NCBI GenBank assembly: GCA_964475595.1
Contig: CAYYXG010000001.1
Coordinates: forward strand, 203,633-267,632
Length of the DNA: 64,000 nt
DNA from: RGEC01 sp964475595
GTDB taxonomy: Bacteria > Bacteroidota > Bacteroidia > NS11-12g > UBA955
Direction of reading: 5' to 3'
Shown here: positions 51,419-59,808 of the stretch, one piece after another
How the letters are laid out: every line of letters begins with the position of its first letter
Position numbering within the stretch: the first letter of the stretch is position 1
Notes under the pieces: model-generated
The model's database searches: none
Seen by the model: only the letters and a program-made list of their open reading frames with translations
Told to the model about the DNA's origin: nothing
Made by a program: the position numbers and the translations under genes

Positions 51419-52153
51419 TCAAAACTGACTGGCGGAAATAAAGGCATCCAGTTCAGGGTTGTGAGCTCGGGTTGTATCCAATTCTTTTCTGTGCCCTTGC
51501 CACCATATTTTTCCTTGGTAAATAAAGGTAATGGACTCGCCTATGTCATACACGGTTTTCATATCGTGGCTATTGATGACCGTGGTGATGTTGAATTCTC
51601 TGGTGATGTCGTGTAGCAATTCATCAATACGTCTGCTCGTAATGGGATCCAGGCCACTGTTGGGCTCGTCACAGAAAAGGTAACGCGTTTCCAAGGCAAT
51701 GGCGCGCGCAATGCCTACCCGTTTTTTCATCCCCCCCGAAATTTCAGCCGGGTACTTTTTATTGGCGTTTTCCAGGCCTACTTTGCTTAGGCAAAAATTG
51801 ATGCGGTCTTTGCGCTCATCTATTGTCATTGCCCCAAACATTTTCAGCGGAAAATCTACGTTTTCTTCCACGGTCAGCGAATCAAAAAGGGCGGTGCCCT
51901 GAAACAGCATGCCGATTTCTCGTCGTACTTCGCGCACCTGTTCGTAGGGGAGATGCACAAAATCACGCCCGTCGTAATTGATGCTACCACTTTCGGGTTT
52001 AAACAACCCCACCATGCATTTTAGCAACACCGACTTTCCACCCCCGCTGGCTCCGATAATCAGGTTGGGAATGCCGGGTTCAAATTGCGCATTGATATCA
52101 AACAAAACCTGTTTGTCGGCGAAACTCTTATTGACATTAACCAATTCTATCAT
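51419..52153 (-). CDS. mlaF: MlaF-like ABC transporter ATPase
   Basis: 244 residues. The ATPase of an Mla-type phospholipid transporter. Walker A is IIGASGGGKSVLLKC, the signature motif is ISGGMKKRVGIARAIA, Walker B is YLFCDEPNSGLDP, and the switch His is NSHDM. It starts two bases after mlaE in the same direction. Mla systems move phospholipids between inner and outer membranes. The mlaD, mlaC and mlaB genes are not adjacent. Confidence 0.9.
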   Translation of the reverse strand: MIELVNVNKSFADKQVLFDINAQFEPGIPNLIIGASGGGKSVLLKCMVGLFKPESGSINYDGRDFVHLPYEQVREVRREIGMLFQGTALFDSLTVEENVDFPLKMFGAMTIDERKDRINFCLSKVGLENANKKYPAEISGGMKKRVGIARAIALETRYLFCDEPNSGLDPITSRRIDELLHDITREFNITTVINSHDMKTVYDIGESITFIYQGKIWWQGHRKELDTTRAHNPELDAFISASQF

Positions 52154-52155
52154 AA

Positions 52156-52896
52156 TTACAGCATCAGTTTGGCAATGATAAAATCGGCGAAAAGGATTAG
52201 CACACAGGAGCGTGTAACGGCGCGGGTGCCGGCTTCACCAACCTCCAAAGCACCTCCCTCAGTAAAATAACCCTCGTAGGTACTCATGCTGGTAATGATA
52301 AAAGCAAAGACCAAAGATTTGGTCATGGAAACCGTTACGGTAAACATTTTAAACGTTTCCCTGGCACCTTGAATAAATTCATTTGGCGACATCAGATCGG
52401 TGAGCCGGGCAGCTAAAATACCACCGCTTACCATCAGAAAATTGGCTACTATGATTAAACAGGGAATCATAATCACACCGGCAATGATTTTGGGCAAGCC
52501 CAGAAAACCGGAACTGTTGATTCCCATCACTTCCAATGCGTCAATCTGCTCCGTTACCCTCATGTTTCCGACCTCAGAGGCAATGTTGGCTCCCACTTTA
52601 CCGGCCAGTACCAAACAGGTGATGGTAGGGGCGAATTCTAGCAAAGAACTGTCTGAAACGATGGTGCCGATAACCTTCATGGGTATGAGCGGGGATACCA
52701 GCTGATAGGCAGTTTGCAGGGTGGTTACTGCTCCTACGAATACAGAAATGATGGTGACAATTCCAATGGAACCCACCCCAATATTATTCATTTCATGGAT
52801 GGTGCGTTCGAAAAAAACCTTGAAACGTTCAGGTTTAAAGAACATGCTGCGCACAAAAAGGATGAAGCGTCCGAGTTCAAAAAACAGCTTGTTCAT
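52156..52896 (-). CDS. mlaE: MlaE-family ABC transporter permease
   Basis: 246 residues, about five or six membrane helices. MlaE family features are SIGIVTIISVFVGAVTTLQTAYQL, LEFAPTITCLVLAGKVGANIASEVGNMRVTEQIDALEVMGI, and PKIIAGVIMIPCLIIVANFLMV. It forms the lipid-translocating core with MlaF. It is divergent from the repeat protein at 53021. Confidence 0.92.
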   Translation of the reverse strand: MNKLFFELGRFILFVRSMFFKPERFKVFFERTIHEMNNIGVGSIGIVTIISVFVGAVTTLQTAYQLVSPLIPMKVIGTIVSDSSLLEFAPTITCLVLAGKVGANIASEVGNMRVTEQIDALEVMGINSSGFLGLPKIIAGVIMIPCLIIVANFLMVSGGILAARLTDLMSPNEFIQGARETFKMFTVTVSMTKSLVFAFIITSMSTYEGYFTEGGALEVGEAGTRAVTRSCVLILFADFIIAKLML

Positions 52897-52987
52897 TTTT
52901 CAGCGGTAAAATTAGGGATAAATAAGCAAAGCCACCAAAAGCATTCATCATTATGGACAAGGTAACCAAAGCTTAATAATCATTCAG

Positions 52988-53017
52988 TTGGCAACTCACC
53001 TAAAATTTGTATTTTTG
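52988..53017 (+). promoter_or_regulatory. Promoter of the repeat protein gene
   Basis: TTG at 52988-52990, a 19-base spacer and TATTTTTG at 53010-53017 form the best -33/-7 pair in the window. The -7 element ends three bases before the ATG at 53021. Confidence 0.6.
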
Positions 53018-53020
53018 ACC

Positions 53021-54274
53021 ATGATGAGTATTTGCAAAAAACACTTATGGATTCTTTCATTATTTGCAATTATTGCAAATCTTGGAAAAGCTCAATCCCC
53101 TCAGAAATTCAGCTACCAGGCCGTGGTGAGAGACGTTTCAGGAAGCTTATTGGTCAACAAATCGGTTGGGCTGCGAATGGCAATTTTGCATAAATCACCA
53201 AACGGTACTGAGGTATTTGCAGAAACCCATAAACCGCAAAGCAATTCCAATGGACTTATCACCGCCGAAGTGGGCGGAGGTGCAGCAATAGTGGGTGTAT
53301 TTAATGGCATCAACTGGGCTGACGGCCCATTTTACATAAAAACGGAAATTGACCCAACAGGCGGCAGTTCTTACACCATTTCCGGCACGGTAGAACTTTT
53401 GAGCGTTCCGTATGCCCTGTATGCAAAAACAGCCGCCGAATTCATGGAAAATGACCCGGAATTTAAAAAATCAGTTTCCGCAGGCATTACAGTTCAGGAT
53501 ACGGCTCGCTGGAATGCCAAATTATCCGGTTTCACAGAAAAAGATCCCTTGTTTGCCCAATCTGTCGCCAATGGCATAGTCGCTGCCGATACCGCACGGT
53601 GGAATGCCAAATTAAGCACCTACACAGAATCAGATCCGTTGTTTTCCGGTTCAGTAGCCAAACACATTGGCAGTGCCGATACCCAGCGTTGGGGAAATAA
53701 GCAGAATAAACTGGTGGCCGGAGCCGGTATAAAAATCAACAAAGACACCATCAGCAGCACATTGTCCGGGAGCACGAGCCATTACATCGGAGAAAAATTT
53801 GGCGGTGGTGTGATATTTTATTTGTGGAAAGACAGCGCAGGAAAGGAGCATGGATTAATCGTTTCACCCACTGATTTGACCAATTCAGATTGGAGCAACA
53901 TCACCACATCGGTGGGACCCGGCGCACAGAGTTACTGGGATGGACTAGGCAATAGCAATGCCATTGTGGCGCAGAGCGGACACGTAAGCAGTGCGGCAAA
54001 ACAATGTCTTGATCTCACCTTAAATGGCTACAGCGATTGGTATCTGCCCGCAGTGTCTGAATTTTACATGCTGGCCAATAATTACATTGCGGTGGCCAGA
54101 ACCCTTGCTGCCATGCCGGGAGCAACGCAGATCAGTACCGCAAAATACTGGACAAGCACCGAGTTTGCCGCGCAAAATGTGTATTCTTTTTACATCCTGT
54201 TTTACGAGAATAAAATTACGCATTACTACAAAAACGGTTATGCGTATGCCGTTCGACCCATCAGGGCATTTTAA
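53021..54274 (+). CDS. Exported repeat protein with DUF1566/Lcl-type C-terminal domain
   Basis: 417 residues from the ATG at 53021 (the next ATG, 53024, is also possible). A signal peptide (WILSLFAIIANLGKAQ) precedes a beta domain, PQKFSYQAVVRDVSGSLL to SVPYALYAKTA, found in many Bacteroidota surface proteins. Three tandem 30-residue repeats (143-232) follow, and then a C-terminal domain resembling Lcl/DUF1566 (GVIFYLWKDSAGKEHGLIVSP, NGYSDWYLPAVSEFYMLAN, YWTSTEF, YAVRPIRAF). No T9SS sorting domain is seen. A surface or fibre-like role is likely; ligand unknown. Confidence 0.85.
   Translation: MMSICKKHLWILSLFAIIANLGKAQSPQKFSYQAVVRDVSGSLLVNKSVGLRMAILHKSPNGTEVFAETHKPQSNSNGLITAEVGGGAAIVGVFNGINWADGPFYIKTEIDPTGGSSYTISGTVELLSVPYALYAKTAAEFMENDPEFKKSVSAGITVQDTARWNAKLSGFTEKDPLFAQSVANGIVAADTARWNAKLSTYTESDPLFSGSVAKHIGSADTQRWGNKQNKLVAGAGIKINKDTISSTLSGSTSHYIGEKFGGGVIFYLWKDSAGKEHGLIVSPTDLTNSDWSNITTSVGPGAQSYWDGLGNSNAIVAQSGHVSSAAKQCLDLTLNGYSDWYLPAVSEFYMLANNYIAVARTLAAMPGATQISTAKYWTSTEFAAQNVYSFYILFYENKITHYYKNGYAYAVRPIRAF
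53447..53716 (+). repeat. Three tandem 90-bp coding repeats
   Basis: Units 53447-53536, 53537-53626 and 53627-53716 each encode 30 residues of the pattern E-x-D-P-x-F-x-x-S-V-A-x-x-I-x-x-x-D-T-x-R-W-x-x-K. Units 1 and 2 share DTARWNAKLS exactly; unit 3 has drifted (DTQRWGNK). Confidence 0.9.
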
Positions 54275-56364
54275 GCAATCTTACTCCACACCGTGCGGTG
54301 CGGCACTTTGGCCAGTTCCTGCCTCACCCCGAAATTTTCCGGTTTCATCAGCATGGGGTCGTTATTAAGCAGGTCTTCGGCACGCGCGCGGGCCAGCAAT
54401 AATAGGTTTTCATCGTGGCGAATGTCTGCCAGCTTTAAATCCAAAATGCCGCTTTGCCTAGTGCCATCCATTTCGCCGGGTCCGCGCAGTTCCAGATCCA
54501 CCTTGCTTATTTCGAAACCATCGGTGGTTCTCACCATGGTTTCCAGTCGTTTTTTGCCGTTGGCTGAAAGCTTATGACCTGCAATGAGGATGCAATAGCT
54601 TTGGTTGCCGCCACGCCCCACGCGACCGCGCAGCTGGTGTAATTGCGAGAGCCCAAAACGTTCGGCATTTTCAATCACCATCACGGTTGCATTCGGTACG
54701 TTCACACCCACTTCAATCACGGTAGTGGCCACCATAATATCGGTCTGACCATTGCGAAATTTGCGCATTTCATCGTCCTTTTCCTCCGGTTTCAGTTTGC
54801 CGTGTACCATGCTGTATTTGAATTCTGGGGTAGGCAGGTAATTGTTGACCATGTCATACCCCGACATTAAACTTTGCAGTTCCAGTTTTTCGCTGTCATC
54901 AATTAATGGAAACACATAGTAGACCTGCCTTCCGGCTTTAATCTCCTTACGGATAAAATCCATGATCAGCGGACGGTTAGAGCCCGGCCTCAGCGCGGTT
55001 TGTATGGGTTTGCGTCCGCCCGGAAGCTGATTTATTACACTCACATCCAGATCGCCATAAACCGTCATGGCTAGGGTTCTTGGAATGGGCGTAGCGGTCA
55101 TCACCAGCACATGGGGTGGAATGCTTGCCTTGGAGCTGAGTTTGGCCCGCTGGGCCACGCCAAAACGGTGCTGTTCATCAATCACCACCAGTCCCAGCTG
55201 CTGAAAAGCCACATCATCTTCAATTAATGCATGGGTGCCTATTAGAAATGGGATATCCCCGTTTTTTAGCCCTTCCAGAATTTCGGTTCTTTTCTTTTTG
55301 GGTGTACTTCCGGTAAGCAATACGGGCTTAATATGCATGCCTTCCAGAAACTCGCTGATGCTGTAAAAATGCTGTGCCGCCAGAATTTCGGTGGGTGCCA
55401 TCACGCAGGCCTGAAAGCCATTATCGGCGGCCAGCAGCATGCTGAGAAGCGCCACCATGGTTTTGCCGCTTCCTACGTCGCCCTGCAGGAGTCGGTTCAT
55501 TTGCCTGCCGGTTTTCATATCGGCCCGTATTTCTTTGAGAACCTTTTTTTGCGCATCGGTAAGGGTGAAGGGGAGGTGCTCCTTGTAGAAGGTATTGAAA
55601 AGCCGTCCTACCTCATTGAATACCGGGCCTTTTACCACGCGGTTTCGATGGGATTTAACCTGCAGGTGCCGCATTTGCAGGTAAAAAAGTTCCTCAAATT
55701 TGAGGCGTTTTTGGGCAATTTCCAGCGATTTTAAGTCTGCCGGGGCGTGCAGCATTCTAAGCGCCAGGGTTCTGTCGGGGAGCTGTAGTTCCCGCAATAT
55801 ATGAGCGGGCAGGTTTTCAGGAACCTCCATTTTGGGGTCGGCCAGTGCTGCCCGAACGATTTGCACCATAAACCGGTTTTCAAGCCGCCTGCGCCGCATG
55901 CCTTCAGTCAGAGGATAGACGGGTACGAGCCCTTTGGGTTGTATGGCCGTATCGCCGTTCTCCAGTTCGGGATGTGCCATGGATAACTTGCCCTTATAGT
56001 CACTGATTCTGCCGTAGGCAAGGTAGGTTTCACCCGGTTTTACCGATTTGGCCACCCAGGAAATGCCCTGAAACCAGATGAGTTCCAGCAGGCCGGTCTC
56101 ATCTTGCAACAGAGCGGTGAAACGGCGGGCAGCGCCCACACCGATGAGGTCTGTTTTCACAATGCGACCCTTTACCTGTACATTGGCTTCCGCACTGCCC
56201 AGTTCGGCAATTTTATAAACATTCGAGCGGTCTTCATGCCTTGCCGGATAGTGCATGAGCAAATCGCCGATGCTGTGTATATCTAGTTCATTCTTCAATG
56301 CCTCCGCCCGCTGGGGACCTACCCCTTTCAGGTATTCAATGGGCGTTTCAAGGAAAGAAGGCAT
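54271..56364 (-). CDS. recG: ATP-dependent DNA helicase RecG
   Basis: 697 residues from the ATG at 56364; the frame beyond crosses the promoter element. RecG remodels stalled forks and branch-migrates recombination intermediates. The N-terminal wedge/OB domain starts IEYLKGVGPQRAEAL. The helicase core has Walker A GDVGSGKTMVAL, DEQH in LVVIDEQHRFGVAQR, TATPIPRTLAMTVYGD, HGKLKPEEKD, and VIEVGVNVPNATVMVIENAERFGLSQLHQLRGRVGR. The stop TAA shares a TTAA with the convergent repeat protein gene. Confidence 0.96.
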   Translation of the reverse strand: MPSFLETPIEYLKGVGPQRAEALKNELDIHSIGDLLMHYPARHEDRSNVYKIAELGSAEANVQVKGRIVKTDLIGVGAARRFTALLQDETGLLELIWFQGISWVAKSVKPGETYLAYGRISDYKGKLSMAHPELENGDTAIQPKGLVPVYPLTEGMRRRRLENRFMVQIVRAALADPKMEVPENLPAHILRELQLPDRTLALRMLHAPADLKSLEIAQKRLKFEELFYLQMRHLQVKSHRNRVVKGPVFNEVGRLFNTFYKEHLPFTLTDAQKKVLKEIRADMKTGRQMNRLLQGDVGSGKTMVALLSMLLAADNGFQACVMAPTEILAAQHFYSISEFLEGMHIKPVLLTGSTPKKKRTEILEGLKNGDIPFLIGTHALIEDDVAFQQLGLVVIDEQHRFGVAQRAKLSSKASIPPHVLVMTATPIPRTLAMTVYGDLDVSVINQLPGGRKPIQTALRPGSNRPLIMDFIRKEIKAGRQVYYVFPLIDDSEKLELQSLMSGYDMVNNYLPTPEFKYSMVHGKLKPEEKDDEMRKFRNGQTDIMVATTVIEVGVNVPNATVMVIENAERFGLSQLHQLRGRVGRGGNQSYCILIAGHKLSANGKKRLETMVRTTDGFEISKVDLELRGPGEMDGTRQSGILDLKLADIRHDENLLLLARARAEDLLNNDPMLMKPENFGVRQELAKVPHRTVWSKIA

Positions 56365-56368
56365 ACCG

Positions 56369-56376
56369 CGAAAATA
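56369..56376 (-). promoter_or_regulatory. -7 promoter element of recG
   Basis: TATTTTCG on the minus strand (one base off TAnnTTTG), then cggt and the ATG at 56364. The gap is four bases. Confidence 0.4.
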
Positions 56377-56460
56377 GTGAAATATTGTGGCCTTGTAGCC
56401 CACGATTTATTTGGAAATGTGAGAAAAATTCCGTATATTATGTATTCATAGATGGGTTAC

Positions 56461-56495
56461 TTTGCTTTCCAAAACCTTCAATTTAACTATCTTCG
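56461..56495 (+). promoter_or_regulatory. Promoter of fabG
   Basis: TTTG at 56461-56464, a 23-base spacer and TATCTTCG at 56488-56495, then cccc and the ATG at 56500. The -7 octamer and four-base gap are the same as at priA. Confidence 0.45.
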
Positions 56496-56499
56496 CCCC

Positions 56500-57246
56500 A
56501 TGCTTAACGGAAAAACTGCCTTGATTACCGGTGCCTCCCGCGGAATAGGGAAGGGCATCGCCGAAGTGTTTGCCAAAAACGGCTGCAACATTGCCTTCAC
56601 CTTTGCCTCATCTGTGGAGAAGGCCTGGGCTTTTGAAACGGAACTCTCTTCCGCCTATGGCGTGAAAGTGAAAGGATACCAGAGCAATGCCGCCGATTTT
56701 AAGGCCAGCGAGGAGCTTGCGAATGCCGTTATCGCAGAATTTGGCAGGGTCGATATTCTCATCAACAACGCCGGCATTACCCGCGATACCCTGCTGATGC
56801 GCATGACCGAAGAGCAGTGGGACGAAGTGATGAACACCAACCTGAAAAGCGCATTCAACCTCACCAAAGCTTTCCTGCGCCATTTTCTGGGCAATAAAGC
56901 AGGTAGCATCATCAACATGACCAGCATTGTAGGGCTTACCGGAAACGCCGGACAGGCCAACTACGCTGCTTCCAAAGCCGGAATGATAGGACTTACCAAA
57001 TCGGTAGCCAAGGAGTTGGGTAGCCGCAATGTGCGATGCAACGCCGTAGCCCCCGGTTTTATTGAAACTGAAATGACGGAGGCCCTGAATGAGGACGTAA
57101 AAAAATCATGGATTGATACCATTCCCCTAAAGCGCGGCGGCACCACCGAAGATGTGGCCAATGCCTGTTTATTCCTTGCTTCGGATATGAGCACATACGT
57201 TACCGGCCAAACACTGAATGTGTGTGGTGGCATGGTGATGCAGTAA
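56500..57246 (+). CDS. fabG: 3-oxoacyl-ACP reductase (short-chain dehydrogenase)
   Basis: 248 residues from the ATG at 56500, typical FabG length. It reduces 3-oxoacyl-ACP with NADPH in fatty-acid elongation. The cofactor motif is ALITGASRGIGKGIA, then DILINNAGITRD, and the catalytic Ser-Tyr-Lys triad lies in MTSIVGLTGNAGQANYAASKAG. SRNVRCNAVAPGFIETEMT and the C-terminal VTGQTLNVCGGMVM are FabG-like. It is not beside other fab genes, so a related ketoacyl-CoA reductase role is possible. Confidence 0.92.
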   Translation: MLNGKTALITGASRGIGKGIAEVFAKNGCNIAFTFASSVEKAWAFETELSSAYGVKVKGYQSNAADFKASEELANAVIAEFGRVDILINNAGITRDTLLMRMTEEQWDEVMNTNLKSAFNLTKAFLRHFLGNKAGSIINMTSIVGLTGNAGQANYAASKAGMIGLTKSVAKELGSRNVRCNAVAPGFIETEMTEALNEDVKKSWIDTIPLKRGGTTEDVANACLFLASDMSTYVTGQTLNVCGGMVMQ

Positions 57247-57284
57247 TTGCGGGGAATTTTACCCCATAATCCCTTTTCTGAAAG

Positions 57285-57292
57285 TATCTTTG
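57285..57292 (+). promoter_or_regulatory. -7 promoter element of tatC
   Basis: TATCTTTG, an exact TAnnTTTG match, is seven bases before the ATG at 57300 in the 53-base gap after fabG. Confidence 0.5.
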
Positions 57293-57299
57293 CAACCCC

Positions 57300-58139
57300 A
57301 TGGCGCTTGATCAAACCGGTCCGGATTTTCCCTATGAAAAAAACATGGGTTTCTTCGATCATATCGAAGAACTGCGAAAACGCCTGGTTCGCATAGCGCT
57401 GGTGCTGGTTGTACTCATTTTTGTATCCTTCTTTTATGTTTCAGAAATTTTTGATTTAATCATTCTTTCTCCATTCAAAGAAGGTTTCTGGGGCTACGAG
57501 TTCTTCTGTAAATCAGGTCGCTATTTCACGGGTAAAGACATCATGTGCTGGCACCCCCCGGCTTTGGAAATGCAGAGTCAGCAAATTCAGGGGCAGTTTG
57601 TATCGGCATTTAAAATCACGCTGGTTACCAGTATAATCATCGCCTTCCCATACCTCATTCACCAGATATGGCAATTTATCAAGCCGGCCTTGAGCGTAAG
57701 GGAAATTCGCCGTACCCGCAGCAGTCTTTTTGTGGTGTCTTTGCTGTTCTTTACCGGCGTGGCTTTTGCCTACTTTTTTCTGGTGCCGCTGGCCAGCAAT
57801 TTTCTGCTAACCTACACGCTGAACCCTAATATCAAGAATATCATCACCATTAGCAGCGTAACAGGTTTTGTTACGTTTATGAGTCTGGCTACCGGATTGG
57901 TTTTTGAGCTGCCCGTGCTCATCTATGTGCTGGCCCGCATCGGGCTTGTGAGCTCATCATTTCTGAAAAAATACTGGCGCTATGCGGCCATCATTATTTT
58001 TATCATTGCAGGTATCGCCACGCCTTCCCCCGATATTTTCAGTCAATTGTTGCTGGGGTTGCCGCTAATGATGTTGTATGTGCTGGGTATTTTCATTGCC
58101 AAACGGGTAGAAAAGCGCAGGGAAAAGGACGAAGCGTAA
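57300..58139 (+). CDS. tatC: Sec-independent protein translocase TatC
   Basis: 279 residues, six membrane helices. TatC is the receptor for twin-arginine signal peptides of folded proteins. The conserved N-terminal cytoplasmic segment MGFFDHIEELRKRLVRIALVL and the loop KPALSVREIRRTRSSLFVVSLLFFTGVAFAYF are present, with the helix-5 region FELPVLIYVLARIGLVS. It has a longer first periplasmic loop with two Cys (YEFFCKSGRY, IMCWHPP), common in this phylum. tatA is not in the window. Confidence 0.94.
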   Translation: MALDQTGPDFPYEKNMGFFDHIEELRKRLVRIALVLVVLIFVSFFYVSEIFDLIILSPFKEGFWGYEFFCKSGRYFTGKDIMCWHPPALEMQSQQIQGQFVSAFKITLVTSIIIAFPYLIHQIWQFIKPALSVREIRRTRSSLFVVSLLFFTGVAFAYFFLVPLASNFLLTYTLNPNIKNIITISSVTGFVTFMSLATGLVFELPVLIYVLARIGLVSSSFLKKYWRYAAIIIFIIAGIATPSPDIFSQLLLGLPLMMLYVLGIFIAKRVEKRREKDEA

Positions 58140-58185
58140 TTTTCCACAAATCATCATCATCGTAGTTTTAGCCGTTTTGTGCTCC

Positions 58186-58193
58186 TAATTTTG
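58186..58193 (+). promoter_or_regulatory. -7 promoter element of rpiB
   Basis: TAATTTTG, an exact TAnnTTTG match, is 17 bases before the ATG at 58211 in the 71-base gap after tatC. Confidence 0.45.
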
Positions 58194-58210
58194 AAGGCAA
58201 TACAAACATC

Positions 58211-58639
58211 ATGAATTTAGCCATCGGATCCGACCATGCCGGTTTTAAGCTCAAAAACGAGTTGCTGGTTTATTTACTTGAAAAAGGCCTTGAACTGCAG
58301 GATTTTGGTCCGGATAGTGCCGACAGTGTGGACTATCCCGATTATGCGCACAAAGTGGCTGAAAGTGTATCTACCGGCGAAAATGACTTGGGAATTTTGA
58401 TTTGTGGCAGCGGAAATGGGGTGTGCATTACGGCCAATAAGCACAAGGGAATTCGTGCAGCGCTGGCCTGGGAAGAAGAAATTGCCGCACTGGCAAGGCA
58501 ACATAACAACGCGAATGTATTGTGCGTTCCTGCGCGATTTGTGAGCAAAAACAAGGCGTTTAAAATTGTGGATGCATGGCTGAATGCGGCATTTGAGGGC
58601 GGAAGGCACCAGAACAGGGTTTCCAAAATAGAAGACTAA
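58211..58639 (+). CDS. rpiB: Ribose 5-phosphate isomerase B
   Basis: 142 residues, RpiB/LacA/LacB family. It interconverts ribose 5-phosphate and ribulose 5-phosphate. Features are IGSDHAGFKLKNEL with the substrate-site Asp and His, LICGSGNGVCITANKHKGIRAALAW with the loop that in RpiB carries the catalytic Cys, and HNNANVLCVPARFVS. It is four bases upstream of the miaE gene and probably cotranscribed. Confidence 0.93.
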   Translation: MNLAIGSDHAGFKLKNELLVYLLEKGLELQDFGPDSADSVDYPDYAHKVAESVSTGENDLGILICGSGNGVCITANKHKGIRAALAWEEEIAALARQHNNANVLCVPARFVSKNKAFKIVDAWLNAAFEGGRHQNRVSKIED

Positions 58640-58643
58640 TTTA

Positions 58644-59267
58644 ATGGAAGAGAGCATAGAATCGGAAGAGCTTAGTTCGGTTCGGATGCTGGGTTTGAAA
58701 CTGCCCACCGACCCTCGCTGGGTAAACATTGCCGAAAAATCATTGGAAGAAATCCTCACAGATCACGCATTTTGCGAGCAAAAGGCGGCCAGCAGCGGCA
58801 TTAGTCTCATTATCAAATACCCCGAGAAAAAGCGGGTGGTGGAGGAGGTTACGCCCCTGGTGGCCGAAGAGTGGGGCCATTTCAGGCGCGTACTGAAGGA
58901 AATGGATAAACGTGGTTTTTCACTGGGCAACGCCCGCAGGGATGAATACGTACATCAGCTGTTTGCCACCAAGAAAAAGGGCGGCAGCCGGGAAGATCAG
59001 CTGGTAGAGGATTTGCTGATTTGTGCGATGATTGAGGCCCGCAGCTGCGAGCGTTTCCGGCTGTTGAGCCTGTATTGCAGCGATGAGGATTTACGGAAAT
59101 TTTACCATGAGTTTATGGTGTCTGAAGCCGGCCACTACCGCATGTTTTTGGATTTGGCCAAAGAATATTTACCCGAAGATGTGGTAAAACTGCGCTGGCA
59201 AACCCTGCTGGTGCAGGAAGCCGGGATTATAGCCGGATTGGAATACAGGAGTGATAGGGTGCATTGA
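58644..59267 (+). CDS. miaE: tRNA-(ms2io6A)-hydroxylase-like protein
   Basis: 207 residues, ferritin-like diiron protein. MiaE hydroxylates the isopentenyl group of ms2i6A37 in tRNA. Diiron ligands fit the positions in ILTDHAFCEQKAASS, AEEWGHFRRVL, IEARSCERF and SEAGHYRMFLDLAK. The link to isopentenyl metabolism is indirect, since the tRNA modification uses DMAPP made by the mevalonate genes in this window. MiaA and MiaB are not nearby. Confidence 0.9.
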   Translation: MEESIESEELSSVRMLGLKLPTDPRWVNIAEKSLEEILTDHAFCEQKAASSGISLIIKYPEKKRVVEEVTPLVAEEWGHFRRVLKEMDKRGFSLGNARRDEYVHQLFATKKKGGSREDQLVEDLLICAMIEARSCERFRLLSLYCSDEDLRKFYHEFMVSEAGHYRMFLDLAKEYLPEDVVKLRWQTLLVQEAGIIAGLEYRSDRVH

Positions 59268-59381
59268 TGGGGCATTTGTAAAATTTATATTTGTTTATTA
59301 TGTTTGAAAATAATGCGAAATAAAGTTGCGTGTATCGGTAAGTTAGCACTCGTTGCTGACATCGGTTCGACGGAACAACTG

Positions 59382-59420
59382 TTGCCCTCCGGTTGGCTTC
59401 CCCGCCAACCACACAGCTAA
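59382..59420. repeat. Hairpin repeat, copy A (compact)
   Basis: TTGCCCTCC, then a perfect 7-bp stem GGTTGGC/GCCAACC (59391-59397 with 59404-59410, loop TTCCCC), then ACACAGCTAA. Both flanks recur exactly at copy B. An outer inverted pair AAGTTGC (59323-59329) and GCAACTT (59423-59429) bounds the region. The 174-base gap after miaE holds nothing else that I can identify. Confidence 0.7.
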
Positions 59421-59441
59421 TTGCAACTTAGACATTCGACT

Positions 59442-59780
59442 ATGAAACATATAATAGCATCTTTTTTAATCGCATTTTGGGTTTTGGGCTCTTGTAAAAA
59501 GTTTGACATCGCCGATGGGACACCACGTTGTATAAAACAAAAAATAAGAGACTACGAAAAAGACGCGTCTTGTTCAGACGCCCACGTTGACGAGTATGAA
59601 TTTCAATCCGAAACAGTTTATGTTTTTTCACCTGGTAGTTGCGGTGCAGACATGGCAGCCCCAGTTTATGACTCCAAATGTAATAACAAAGGACAGCTAG
59701 GCGGTTTTGCAGGAAATACTATGATTGACGGACAAGAATTTAGTACAGCGAAGTTTATTAAGACCGTCTGGGAAAAATAA
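59442..59780 (+). CDS. Small lipoprotein, DUF6970-like
   Basis: 112 residues from the ATG at 59442. The signal ends in VLGSC, a good lipobox (Cys about residue 16). The mature part has five Cys and the pattern DGTPRCIKQKIRDYEKDASC, EYEFQSETVYVFSPGSCGADM, YDSKCNNKGQLGGFAGN, which resembles DUF6970-type Bacteroidota lipoproteins; I am not certain of the family. It probably sits in a membrane facing the periplasm. It is bracketed by hairpin copies A and B and lies in the accessory segment. Confidence 0.75.
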   Translation: MKHIIASFLIAFWVLGSCKKFDIADGTPRCIKQKIRDYEKDASCSDAHVDEYEFQSETVYVFSPGSCGADMAAPVYDSKCNNKGQLGGFAGNTMIDGQEFSTAKFIKTVWEK

Positions 59781-59808
59781 TTTTGCAGACAATCAATCAT
59801 TTCATTTC

